This document shows, piece by piece, positions 1-10,617 of a DNA stretch of 60,000 nucleotides. Each line of letters starts with the position of its first letter. Position 1 is the stretch's first letter. The translations under genes and the position numbers were made by a program. The stretch spans positions 10,876,163-10,936,162 of the forward strand of contig NC_088297.1 in assembly GCF_032854445.1 (NCBI RefSeq). Direction: 5' to 3'. Under the pieces are notes generated by a model that was not told the DNA's origin, ran no database searches, and saw nothing but the letters and a program-made list of their open reading frames with translations. The DNA comes from Liolophura sinensis. Its lineage: Eukaryota > Mollusca > Polyplacophora > Chitonida > Chitonidae.

Positions 1-1
1 G

Positions 2-2260
2 GAATACGTAGAAGAGACAAAGGTGTCTGATCCTCCACAAAATACCGTGACTCCTCCGCGAGAATATGTAGAGGAATCGCGCGACCATAATCCTCCGTTC
101 AAAACAATTATAGCCCCTAAAGAATATATTGAGGAAGAGAAAACTGTGGATCTACAAGAAAAACAACTTAAACCTCCGACGGCGATCGCGGAGCCAGCCG
201 TTGAAGAAATAGTGCCGGAAATGATCCAGCCATAGATCTTTGCTCTACCGATAAATATTCCGCCAGAGGCCGCTTCGAATTATGAACCGGAAGTGAAAAT
301 ATTGGACGTTGAAGAGAGACAAATTCTGCCACCGCCTACTGAAAACGAAGACTTACTTCTGTATAAAGAAGAGATAAAAATATATGACCCAAAAGAAAAG
401 TTGGTGAATGTGCCTTCTGAGGAATTAAACGATGTTCCAGCGTATACTGAAGAAGAAAAAACTTTAGAGCCGCCTGAAAGGCAACTGAGACCGCCAGACA
501 AAAACAATGTCGAGACGGAAACTAACGACCCTGATGCATCTGTTAATACATTTCCAACTCAAACTGAGGTTGTCCCAGACACTGCCGAAAAGGGGTCACA
601 AGAAAAGCAAGAGCCCTCGGAGGAATACATTGAGGAAATAAAGGTGTTTAGCCCACAGCAGCAGTATATGGCTGAACCAATAGGCGTCGATGGGGAGCCA
701 ATATCTAATCAAGTTATAGAGAAAGAAGAGAGTGAACCTATAAAAGAGGACAATTCGTTCCAGGAGTTCTCCGAAGCGTACGAATCAGAAACCAGAACGT
801 TTAGCCCAAGAACAGCGCAGAAAATCCCTCTACCTGTTGCACCTATACCCAAAAGAAAGGCAGAGATCGATCCGCAGATACCCGCGCAACATTCAGAACC
901 AGTACTAAAAAGCGAGCTTCCCGCAACAGCCAGTGAAAATACGATGTCCCCCGAATACCATACCGAAGAAAGTCGAATTTTCAGTCCAGTATCAGCACAA
1001 ATAGAGCCACCGAACGCGACGACAACGTCTGTGCAAGAAGCAGCGATTGTGCCTCAGGCTATAGAACCTGTTGTGGGAGGTGAACTATCTGCTCCTGATG
1101 CCAGTCTTGTTGAGGTGCCGTCCTCTTCCGAAGAGTATACAGAAGAATCTAGAGGATTCAGTCCGGTATCCGCTTACAAATCGCCACCCCCAGCGACACC
1201 AAAGCCTGCCAGGAGAGCTCAGATTGTTCCACAGCAGCCAGTAGAGGCGCCCATGCCTCGTGTAACGAGTGAACCGGCAGCAGCTGCCTCAGGTTGCCCC
1301 CCTGAGCCGCCCAGACAAACCCATTCCCCACACGATGTCAAAGAAGCTTGGCAGCCACAGCCACAAGAAGACCCCGCTCCCAAACCACCTTCGGTCGCGG
1401 AAACAGTTTCCAAAGTAGACCATGAACGATCTGCGTCCCAGCCAGCTTCGGAATCTTCAGTTATAAACCCAAGGCTCCCTAATACTCGAGAACCATCACC
1501 AGAAATAATGACTCCGCCAGCTCTTAAATCGCCTACCCCATCTACCCCAGTTGTTCCTGCAGAAAAATCCATTTCGGAACCTACACCTATTTTCCAGAGC
1601 AGTCCAGCACATACAGCTGACACAGTCACACAACCTAAAACACTCGATTCCCCTGAACTTGCAGCATCGACGAAGCCACCATCTTCCACAAAACCAGAAA
1701 GTCCTGGCAACCAAGATCCCCCAAAATCAGCCACACCACCTGCAGAAGAAGGAGCTGAACAGCCAGGGATTCCAGCATCTCCTCAATTACCTATCGCACC
1801 AAACAGCGGTGATTTTACAGCACCAGATACAGAAGCAGACGTTGGAGCAAAGTCAGCTTCACCTAACCCAAATGTTCGCACGAACCCTACACCAGTCAAA
1901 AATTACCCCATCCCGATGACTTTGGACGTTTCTATGCGAGCTGAACAAGGCGCACTCTCTGATGACAGCCCAGTTCATTCATCACTCACAGCATCCAAGG
2001 TTCCATATTTGCCGAATGAAACAGTTCAAGATGAAAACCCAACCCCTCAATCTGCTGGAAAATCACAAGAGGTTCTTAAAGAGAACGCGGATAGTCCTAA
2101 ACCCGCTCCTGAGGCCAGGGATACAAAGAGACCGGTTTTACAACCTCTCCGGCCCGCGTCACCTGTAGCTTCAGTGGCAAAACCTGTGGCTTCCGCTAGT
2201 TCGGGATTTCCAGCCAAGCGTCCGGATTTTCCGTACACAAAGGTCTCTCCTCGTGTGCAG
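2..2260 (+). CDS. Large repeat-bearing exon, left end outside window
   Basis: Reading frame 2 is open from the window edge to the splice donor at 2261 (CAG|gtatgt) except for one TAG at 233. It makes 753 codons. Repeat modules begin near 2, 62, 122, 278, 359, 440, 623, 776, 950 and 1130; the first three are exactly 20 residues each. Repeat style and codon use are alike on both sides of the TAG, so both sides belong to one exon. From about 1250 the sequence turns into Pro/Ser/Ala-rich low-complexity protein with no module. Confidence 0.75.
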
Positions 2261-3216
2261 GTATGTCGATTCTAGGGGGTCAACATATAAATAAAGTAAA
2301 AGACGTACAGCATAGACAGTAAAACCAAAACAGTGACAAGAGTGTAATAATTGCCAAATAGTCATTTGTAACTAGTTAAATACAACCTCTTTTCAGTTTA
2401 CCACACAAGGTTTTATTCTGAAGGTTAATTTATGTGAATGCGTAAATAGTAGCAAATTACACGCCCCAAGTACCATGTCGATTCCGAGAGTCGTAAATCC
2501 CTCACCAATCCAAAATACGTCGCTTATATTCAATGTAACTGACTGATTTTGTTCAACAGACAAAGTATGCGGGGCTTTCATTATACGGGTTGGTCCATAC
2601 ACAAATTATTTTCAAATGACCTAGAAAACCATATTTGTAAATAACTGTTTACAGACTTGCATCAATTTCGAGTTTTCTCCTCCGTTAGGTTAACGTCTTA
2701 CGACATTTGTGGGGTAGGCGCATATTTATGGGTAGAATTTTGGATTTTGTCTAAATTTTGTTTATCACTTTAAATGCTTTCACCGCTAATTCCAATACAA
2801 GTGTCGTTGCCGGCGTTGAGAAAAAAATAGATAATGCATTTTCTTATCCCATTGCAGGTTCTAGAGGAACGTGAGGGTAAGCCTGTAATGAGCATCGGGG
2901 GAGACGAAGGGGCCACCACTACCAACAACAGCACCCCTCTGATGGTAAGATAACGCTGAGTGTAGGATATATTGTACCCTGTCCACGGCTTTCAAATCTG
3001 TCGATTCTACGCTGTTTCGACAGACGCCTGTCTTTCTGACAGAAGTGAAAAGTGACTTAATTATTCACCTCGGCCAATGAACGATGTAAGGGTACCACTA
3101 CCGGAGAGTGAGAACACAAGATCAAACAAGAAACACGAAGATTCCTGAAGAAGTTAAATATATATATTTTAACAAAACAGACAAATAATACAACTAACAA
3201 TAATATACAAAACAAT

Positions 3217-3279
<63 letters not shown>

Positions 3280-5024
3280 CCACAGTTAAGATGAATTCCT
3301 CAATCTATGAATGACAGTCCAGTAAATAGTTTATTCCCCAACCGCCTGTGAAAGTGTAAATTCATAGGACGGACGGGTTGACATTATGAAATGTGTGTAA
3401 TGGCACAAAGAGACAATGAGCGATACATGCGCCAAAATAACGTCTCAAAAAAAATAGCAAGTGACAAAACACAAGCTCAAAAAGTGTTAAGAAATGATGT
3501 TAAGAAATGGAGTACAAATGACCAATGTCGAATGGCGTGAAAGCCGATATATCCAGTCCCAACAAAATCCGTCACAGTAAATGATAGTAAATATGACTGT
3601 TCTCAAATGGTCTTGAGTACATAACTGCACACAAGTGGACTTGAATGAATGACTGCGAGCTTCACAACTTCGTTGCTCATAATTATAGACTAACGTAAAA
3701 GAAAATTCCGGATGGTTTGATCGTAAACATGTTTTCAGCACCAATACGTATTTCCACAACCCATACCCTGTTTGCAATGACACTGAACTCATAATCACCG
3801 AAGCCTCGAAAGCGCGCGACTGACTCACAGTGCAGGCTATAACGTACACAGAGAGAAAAATGTAGGTCAGACACTTACAAAGGCAAAAAAAAAATATATA
3901 ATACAATGCTTATAGACGGGGTTCGTAACAACAAGAAAATTGTATCGGATAAGCGCGATATTTCACGGAAATCTATCAAGAGTCACGCGATTTTAGGAGT
4001 ATGGGTAAGGTCTGTCACTTTACAATGAATTGACATGTACGAGAGATACGCGTTTAGATTATTATTTTATCGCTCAGCTATACCAATGCATTCCAAAATA
4101 AAAACATGTTGGATACTGTGTAGGCTACACACATATACAGAAGGAAGACGAGGGATTTTTCACCCGTCATCTGTGCATGGCTGACGAGTGCACTCCTGTT
4201 TAGCCGAGAAATACAGAATAAAATTATTCGCCTTCCCGCGAAATCCCGCGGTTCCCGTGAGATTTTCCTTAACATCAAGAACAGTTTATTACACACAATT
4301 CTGCAAATGAGGGTCTACATAGTACAACAACCATAATCCGGTGAAACAAACTAAAAGACATATATACATCATGTACGCCTTGAAGTGATAAAACCTGTCC
4401 CACAAACACATAATTCAAAGCATCCTCTCTTATAGCTTACATATTAAGCTTTTAAAAGCCAGACAAATCATTTATGAAAGGATACAGAACCAATTCTGAT
4501 TGACTGGTGGGAGAGATAAGTTAGACCAGTCTATGCCTGGTCTAAGCTGAATGTTAAGTATAGCAGTTTTATTCAAACGTGACCAGGGATGTAGGGTTTA
4601 GTCCAGAAAATCCTGTCTCTACTGCCAACCAATTAGCCTCGATTTTCTATCCCTTTACAGGCGCAGAAAACACTAAAATAAAGTATTTGTCAGATGAAAG
4701 ACCATTAACCACTGACCAGGAAAATAGTGTGATAAGTGTTCCTCATTTACTTACGTGTATCTATGCACTTAATTGGCTTCATTTTAGCTGTATTCTCCTC
4801 TTATTCACGTGTATCTTACCCAATGTATCTATTTCTCTGATTAAGGTCAGTCCACGGGGACAACCGGGGGCATCGCTTGGAAGCATCCAGAGGACGATGA
4901 GGTTACTGGGGAAATAGCACACCGATCTGACAAAGATTCCGTTGTCAGTTACGCTTCACTGGGAATTATTACGATGTCAAGTACGCATGCGCGGAAGTTC
5001 ACTTGTTACGTGCTTTACATATAA
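2..5024 (+). CDS. Unrecognised Pro/Glu-rich repeat protein, 3' part of gene (three exons seen)
   Basis: Only the 3' part of this gene lies in the window. I infer exons <2-2260, 2858-2944 and 4851-5024. The first junction has CAG|gtatgt and a ttgcag acceptor, the second has ATG|gtaagat and a tcag acceptor; both joins are phase 0. The first exon encodes about ten degenerate ~20-residue modules with the core [EAN]Y-x-E-E-x-[KR]-x-x-x-P...PP, then a long Ser/Pro/Thr/Ala-rich, probably disordered tail. The last exons add about 86 residues, acidic in part. No signal peptide, membrane segment or catalytic domain is visible. The composition is loosely PEVK-like, suggesting an elastic, scaffold or cytoskeletal protein, but I do not recognise the family. 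An in-frame TAG at 233-235 breaks the first exon, so this may be a pseudogene, an allele or a base error. Confidence 0.68.
233..235 (+). other. In-frame TAG stop inside the repeat exon
   Basis: After the third module the frame reads ...MIQP, TAG, IFALP... and then continues with further modules for more than 2 kb. A single CAG-to-TAG change would explain it. No good donor and acceptor pair around it would remove it as an intron. Confidence 0.85.
2858..2944 (+). CDS. Small internal exon (29 codons) of the repeat-protein gene
   Basis: It is bounded by a pyrimidine-rich ttgcag acceptor and a gtaaga donor. It is phase 0 at both ends and starts VLEEREGKPVMSIGG. It ends in a Thr/Asn-rich stretch. 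Confidence 0.7.
2945..4850. other. Intron of the repeat-protein gene with a TA microsatellite
   Basis: The stretch holds no coding frame I can support. It contains a TA dinucleotide run at about 3220-3277 and a perfect 9-bp stem hairpin (TTAGACCAG / CTGGTCTAA) at 4522-4546. The rest is AT-rich unique-looking DNA. Confidence 0.55.
3220..3277. repeat. (TA)n microsatellite
   Basis: An uninterrupted run of about 29 TA units. Confidence 0.97.
4851..5024 (+). CDS. Probable last exon of the repeat-protein gene
   Basis: Using the acceptor tcag|TCC gives 57 residues beginning STGTTGGIAWKHPEDDEV and ending at TAA 5022-5024. A second acceptor five bases upstream (aag|GTC at 4846) would give another frame and a 23-residue end stopping at 4917. 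I prefer the downstream site because CAG acceptors outcompete AAG at such short distances and the product is more acidic and like the rest of the protein. Confidence 0.5.
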   Translation, partial: STGTTGGIAWKHPEDDEVTGEIAHRSDKDSVVSYASLGIITMSSTHARKFTCYVLYI

Positions 5025-5093
5025 TATCTAAGGATGACAAGAACTGCATGGAAGGATGTTGATTGCCATAATGGTGATAGTTACATGTATGGC

Positions 5094-5170
5094 GATGATG
5101 ATGATGACGACGACGACGATGATGATGTTAATGATGGTGATAATGGTGACAATGATAATGATGGTGTAAT
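5094..5170. repeat. Imperfect (GAT)n trinucleotide repeat
   Basis: GATGATGATGACGACG-type repeat grading into TGATGG and TGATAA units, just 3' of the repeat-protein gene. Confidence 0.85.
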
Positions 5171-5922
5171 ATGATGAAAACTGATAAACACAGTGTGGGG
5201 GTGTACAAGTATATATGAACATTACGACTGTATGATACTCTCCTTCTAATAACTTCCTACACTACAGCTCACAAAGCTAAGCATATTATTTCATGTGTCT
5301 TATACTCTGTAACAGGTGCAATATATGAGTTGATAACATTTAGAATATTTTTAATTTAACATACATATGTTATGTATAGTATATTATTCATTGCTTAAAG
5401 GCAGCGTTATCAGGTTGTCTGCATCGGTCCACCTCTCTTTAAATAGATGCAGAGGTTGTCATTTTATCGTTATTTCTTTGTTTATTTATCCTTTTGACTA
5501 CATAGTGTTTAACGTCGTTTATTCAAGGATTTTACAATGAAACATTATCAGTTTTTGACATCGTTGTAATTCAACTGTAGTTTCGAAGTTTCCTTCAAAT
5601 CAGGAATACGGTAATTTCTGTTTAATACATGCCTGCATTTTCAATATTTTTTTTCCTAAAATTCATCAAAGCCTGTGAGAGAGAAGTTGCACATTGTCTA
5701 ATGTGACGGTCAAATGGGGGAAAGTAATTTGTTGCCTGTGAACAGCGTACATTGCAAATCTGTAGTTTGGGCAATGTACTTTCTACTACAACATGGCAAT
5801 ATAAGGCAGTATATCTTACAAATTTCGATTGACATGGCAATTACCGGTATTAAATTTAACTTCAAAAACAGAATTTGTGCTAAATCTGTTATTTTAAAAT
5901 TTAAAAAAAAAAAGAAAATTAA

Positions 5923-6151
5923 TCTGTTATTTTTAACAGAAAGTCTGTTATCCGAGTGATGCTAGGATGTTCTCTGCTATGATCACACAATTCATATTCC
6001 GTCATATTCGAAATCCTGTTATAGTCTAATAGATTCTTCGTGTTGAATTACTGAAATATATGGTATATTTAACACAATACTCTGGTACAATAGCAGAATA
6101 CATTCTAGCATCACTCATGCAGACAACAGACTTTCTGTTAAAATTAACAGA
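5923..6151. mobile_element. Hairpin MITE flanked by TTAA
   Basis: The two ends are near-perfect inverted copies of about 65-68 bases. The left end begins TCTGTTATTTTTAACAGA and the right end finishes TCTGTTAAAATTAACAGA. The element is flanked by TTAA at 5919-5922 and 6152-6155, the target duplication known for piggyBac and Kolobok transposons. There is no open frame, so it is a non-autonomous 229-bp element. Confidence 0.85.
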
Positions 6152-6388
6152 TTAAGTTTTTGAGTGAAGGGTTTGAGCTACACATTGGGATGTTCGAATC
6201 TGGATACGAAGGGATCGGGACACACCGAGGCACATGTTCCGGATACATAGGGAAACTATGGTTATTCTGGATACCAAATCAGCAACCATATTAATGTAAA
6301 AATTTTCGACTGTTTACAAAGTTTCATTTGTCTAAAAATTAAACAGATCCTGTTTCCTTTTTTTCCTAGAAATTTATCGGTATTTAAA

Positions 6389-6440
6389 TTTCGTGGGCTC
6401 GGTGGACGAGTGGTTAACGTGCTAGCGCAGAACTAGGCCT
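6389..6440 (+). repeat. tRNA-like SINE head fragment
   Basis: The stretch CTCGGTGGACGAGTGGTTAA resembles the A-box side of a Ser/Leu-type tRNA and the heads of the SINEs nearby. It breaks off after about 50 bases without a B box, so it is a fragment and not a tRNA gene. Confidence 0.5.
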
Positions 6441-7460
6441 TTACGGATTTAAAAATTAATAAAACGAATTTATAATTCAGGTTTTATGGCAGTTTGAGGC
6501 CTTATTATACAGGCTATATGTTGTTTGATCCATTTGTAACCGTGTAGTAAATCTGCCCCCAAAATCAGTGAGAGGACTAATCCTACTTTCGACATTTAAA
6601 ACACCAACCAAATGAAATCAAAGAGTTCGGGTTGCACATTTGTATCCATTCTCAGAACACGCAACTGGACACAGACCCCCACGATGATATGTTTTCATTT
6701 TAACCCCATTAGGCCTACAACTTCCGTTTTTCGGGAGGACGAATGTAATTCTGTGTATTTTAGGGTGTAAAGTCTTTTTTTGCTGCCAGCCTGCCGTTTT
6801 TGGTGTACAGCTGCATGCTTGGTATCAAAATGCTGGAAACTGTCTAAGCTTTGGGCAGGTATGAGTTTTACTGATGAAAGTTTGAAATTCTGGGCGAGAG
6901 GACACGAAGAGACAGGTGGTGATGAGGCTGCGAGTGACTTCCCCTTGGCGTTGCTAGGTACCCATCCCAGCTGCCGGCATAGAAAGGTCCAGATTTTGAG
7001 GGTAAACCTATGTCAAGATTTTAATGGCTTCTTTCTCACAGGCTGGGGCAGGTATGCACCAAAGCTTATTGGCCACGGAATGTTTGGGGTTGAGCTACCG
7101 CGCTGAACGTTGACATTGTCGCTTATGGAAAATTAATCGGGGTCTGTGGCCATCTACCCGAAACTATCGCACATTTCAGGGGAACTTACTCCGGTTGAAA
7201 GACAATTAGCCTTGTATTTCACATTATCTCCCATAGAGGCTCTCAATGTGGATAAAAAACTGTTTTATTGCAACGGTGCTTTTTTTTTGTTTTTTGTTTT
7301 TTTTTTAAGTGGAACATGTGTGTAATGACTGTACTAACTATATATCTATAAACACCACAATACATTTATAGTATAATTAGACAAGTCATGTGCAAATACA
7401 TGTGCGGGGCGTATGGTTAAAAAAATGCTCAGTGGTCTGTCAGAAAAATAATTAAAAAAA
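6441..7460. other. Intergenic stretch without identified features
   Basis: There are frames up to about 108 codons (6780-7106), but they lack recognisable domains, splice context or coding-like composition. A T-rich run lies near 7280-7310. Confidence 0.5.
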
Positions 7461-8074
7461 ACAGCGCGCCGCGCAATGACTTAGGAGCCAATCACCAATG
7501 CATTAGATGCGGATTCAAGTCCAGCTCATGCTGGCTTCCTCTCCGATTGTACGTGGGAAGATCTCACAGCAGCCTGTGGCTGGTCGTGGGTTTCCACCGG
7601 GCTGTTCCCAATTTCCTCCCACCATAAATTATGCTGGCCACCATCGTATAAGTAAAATATTCTTGAGTGATGTGTAAAGCTACGGAGCCGTAAAAGTGAT
7701 ATGGTGAAAACAAAATTTCTGGAAGAAAAAAAGTTTTTTTTTTTAAGATAAAAACAAAAAGTGACATGGTGACAAAAAATTGGGAGAAGAGAAAATCTTT
7801 TTTTAACCCAGAGTTTTATAGTCGGGGCCCTGAATTCAGTAAATGTACGTCCACATTTGTGACCATACAGACCTCATAATTCCTTTTTGGTTTTGCTTCT
7901 TTGGGGTCATAAAGGACGCCAATTAAAGAACCATCAACAATTCACATGAGCTGTCTTTCTTTGTCTTTTTGGTCTGCTTATTCGCCAATATAAACAAAGC
8001 TTCAATATTCAAAACATTTATTTATTTTAATTTCAATCAAAAAACGCAAACAGAAGTACACAAACTTACAGGCG

Positions 8075-8262
8075 TTGTCGGCAAATATCCTCGATCTTGA
8101 CACAAGCCTGTATCAAAACATGTGTCCTCGCTGTTCGCCTGCGACAGCCTCGCGAGAGCGCTTGCGCTCCGGCCTGACCAAGCCAGACAGCTCTAATCTC
8201 GTGTCACAACAGAGAGCAGCCTCCGCGGTCTTGGTAACGTACATCGAACTCTTAACGTAAAG
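8075..8262. other. GC-rich patch inside the transposon
   Basis: This patch is richer in CpG than its surroundings (for example GCGAGAGCGCTTGCGCTCC). It has frames on both strands but no recognisable protein. It may be captured host DNA or old transposon sequence. Confidence 0.3.
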
Positions 8263-8433
8263 CCTCATAGTTGTGCCTGCTTCTGTTTTTCTTCCGTGAT
8301 CCAGCCAGGGTGGAACCTGTAAGGCAAGAAATATATGTTAGGACCGAAGACCTTAACTTTGATAATCCCAGGTTGTCACACCTCAAAGAACATTTTGGAA
8401 CTGCATAATGGCACTGACGTTCAGGCAGTAACC

Positions 8434-8435
<2 letters not shown>

Positions 8436-8497
<62 letters not shown>
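8436..8497. repeat. (AT)n microsatellite
   Basis: About 31 AT units directly abut the left arm of the inner inverted repeat. Confidence 0.97.
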
Positions 8498-8499
<2 letters not shown>

Positions 8500-9076
8500 G
8501 GTGGGCATAAAAAATGGGCCGTACTTTGACACTTAATATCTCTGAAACCCTCTTACGTCAGCTTCTAAAAATTTACACACTCAAAAGCCATTATGTCCTA
8601 AGCCATTTAAATACCGATAGTACAGACCAAATTCCAACTTTATCCTTTAAGATTTCTGTTCATGTGACCAAAATCAAAATAGAGTGCAAAACTCATGTTC
8701 CGGACATTTCAAAATGATGTTCTACCTTGTTTTACTTGAAAAGATGATCAATTGGTCCCCCATCTCGGTAGACGGCGCGCAAACGTTTCTTCCATGAACT
8801 GATTGAGTCCCGAATCTACATTAGAGTAATTTTTTTTCCAGCAGTCCTTGATGCGTATAACACATGTGCCGCGTAGGTGCAATATAGGTCACCGGAACGT
8901 GCGTTTTTGAGGATATGTTTTCATTTTAACCCTGTGTACAGACTACTCAAGGTATGACGTTGAAAACTGGTCAATATATTAACAAAATTATGCCATTTGA
9001 ATGTCTAAAGTTTGAAAGGGTTTGAACACAGGGTAATGGAGCATCAAAGTACGGCCCGTTTTTTTTTATGCCCACC
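8500..9076. mobile_element. Inner inverted-repeat element nested in the transposon
   Basis: GGTGGGCATAAAAAA...GGGCCGTACTTTGA at 8500-8529 recurs as its complement at 9044-9076, apart from the length of the A-run. The 577-bp interval looks like a second, nested foldback element. No clear target duplication is visible. Confidence 0.6.
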
Positions 9077-9978
9077 CGACGGGGCTCGGACTTTTGAAGT
9101 CGGCGGGGATTAAAAAAAAAAATTCTCTTGCAAAAAAAAAAAAATGTTTTTTTTCACTATGTAGGCTAATTTTTTTTTTCTTCCAAAAACTTTTTTTTTG
9201 ACCATGTCATTTTTACGGCTCCGTACAACACACCAATCAAATGAATAAATCAATAAATAAATCCAACACAAAAAAATATCAATGAACTTAATAACTTAAT
9301 AAAATATCAAATAACTTAATGAACTGCCAGAGAAACAATGACTGTTTAAAGAAACAAAGGTTTCGTTTTTGCCGTAAAATGCCTATCATAAAAGCCAGTG
9401 TGTATACCGATTTGTATAAGACACGTGTTTGTGTAGCTCGTGATGTTAACATGTTGTAATCCTCAGGTACACAGTTTGACACCCATTTGAAGTGCAGGTA
9501 CACAAAGATGATGTACTTTATTTGTTCTAATTTTTCAAACATAATTTAAGGTCTGAAATGGAGGAATGAGTAATCCTGTTCAAGGCTAACTCAAGATCAA
9601 AGGTATGCAAAGTACACATTAATTAATCTACCTGTGTTATACCTGTGCTACACATCTAATTTTGTGGGTGATGGGGTCTCGCTAAGGCAGAGGGTCGCAA
9701 TTTCTTTGCCCATTTTTTTTTAACCAACGTGAAGGCCTTTTGTCGGGATAATTTCAAATACCCGGAAACAATTAAGTTCAAATGACATATTTAAAGATGT
9801 AGGCCTTTAAGGGGCCTAATATATCTGTCTTGAATCCCCCCACCCCCCCAATCCACCACAAACACTGAAGGATAGCTTTGCTCGACATAGAAACATGTAC
9901 ATCATGCAGTGTGAGATTCTTAGCTGCATCAAACGTGCTAAACAGACTGACAGGCGGATATCTTCTATTGTACCTGTT

Positions 9979-10113
9979 CCGGCCGCACGTGGGAAGATCT
10001 GCAGCAACCTGCGGGTGATCGTGGATTTCTGCCGGGCTCTGCCCCACAATAATGCTCGCCGGCGTCGTATAAGTGAAATATTCTTAAATAAAACACCAAT
10101 CAAATAAATAAAT
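9979..10113 (+). repeat. 5'-truncated SINE, family 1
   Basis: The sequence begins at CCGGCCGCACGTGGGAAG and ends ACACCAATCAAATAAATAAAT. It is flanked by TCTATTGTACCTG and TCTACTGTACCTG, a target duplication with one change. Confidence 0.8.
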
Positions 10114-10421
10114 CTACTGTACCTGGATAGGGATCTGTTCAAGTGCATCGTTACACATATTTTGTGCCTGAGGTAATGGGGTCACGGTTTCAGGTCATGC
10201 TGACTTTCACTGTGCAATGAATACACTTGACTACACAGTGCTCTACATCTGCGATAGCCTACATACATAGAGCTGTAACTGCATGCGGTTAAGGTGCAAC
10301 TGCTCTGACGTTTACTGAACTAACGTATGTACCATCGTAAGGGCCAGTAGGTTTTTGAGTAGGCGCCAACACAAGACGTGTTCTTCTGAAACACACACTC
10401 CTTAACAGGCAACCGAAGAAG

Positions 10422-10427
10422 CACGTG
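10422..10427. promoter_or_regulatory. E-box CACGTG upstream of ADI1
   Basis: A perfect CACGTG palindrome lies 68 bases before the ADI1 start codon. It could bind bHLH factors of the USF/MYC type. No TATA box is evident. Position makes it plausible, but a six-base match can be chance. Confidence 0.3.
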
Positions 10428-10494
10428 TGACTTTCCGTGTCTGCTCAGAGCTCTTCAACTCGAAATCCCTTTTCAACAACAACAACTGATCAAC

Positions 10495-10617
10495 ATGGTC
10501 CGTGCTTGGGTGATGAACGAATCGACGGAGGACCAGCGCCTACCGCGTATGACAGACCCACCACAGTTTCTGGATGTCAAGCAGCTCAATGCTAGGACAG
10601 GCTGCGAATACATTTAC
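10495..10617 (+). CDS. ADI1: ADI1 exon 1 (41 codons)
   Basis: It starts at ATG in AACATGG and ends before the donor gtgagt at 10618. It encodes [17 protein letters not shown] and so on, matching the start of animal ADI1 proteins. Confidence 0.95.

Larger units (their letters stand above)
7683..9223. mobile_element. Terminal-inverted-repeat DNA transposon, TA target site
   Basis: The ends are CGGAGCCGTAAAA (7683-7695) and its exact complement (9211-9223), with TA on each outer side. Similarity between arms continues for at least 40 bases (GTGACATGGT..., T-run, TTGGAAG). This pattern fits Tc1/mariner-like insertion at TA. The interior lacks a usable transposase frame; short minus-strand coding-like stretches near 8760-8850 may be decayed transposase, but I cannot identify them. 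Confidence 0.72.
7461..9264 (+). repeat. tRNA-derived SINE (family 1) split by a DNA transposon
   Basis: The SINE body runs from 7461 to 7682, including the B-box-like GATTCAAGTCC and the family-specific end TATAAGT...ATATTCTTGAG. The lost tail (ACACCAATCAAATGAATAAAT) resumes at about 9226. The 1.54 kb between them is an inverted-repeat element. The tRNA head of this copy is truncated. Confidence 0.75.

Noticed and set aside
1219-1734. 171-codon minus-strand frame opposite the repeat exon
   Set aside because: Antisense of a Pro/Ser/Ala-rich coding region, giving Gly/Ala/Val-rich sequence without motif or splice context.
6780-7106. 108-codon plus-strand frame
   Set aside because: It begins on a non-ATG-like context, has no known domain, and its composition is not distinct from its flanks.
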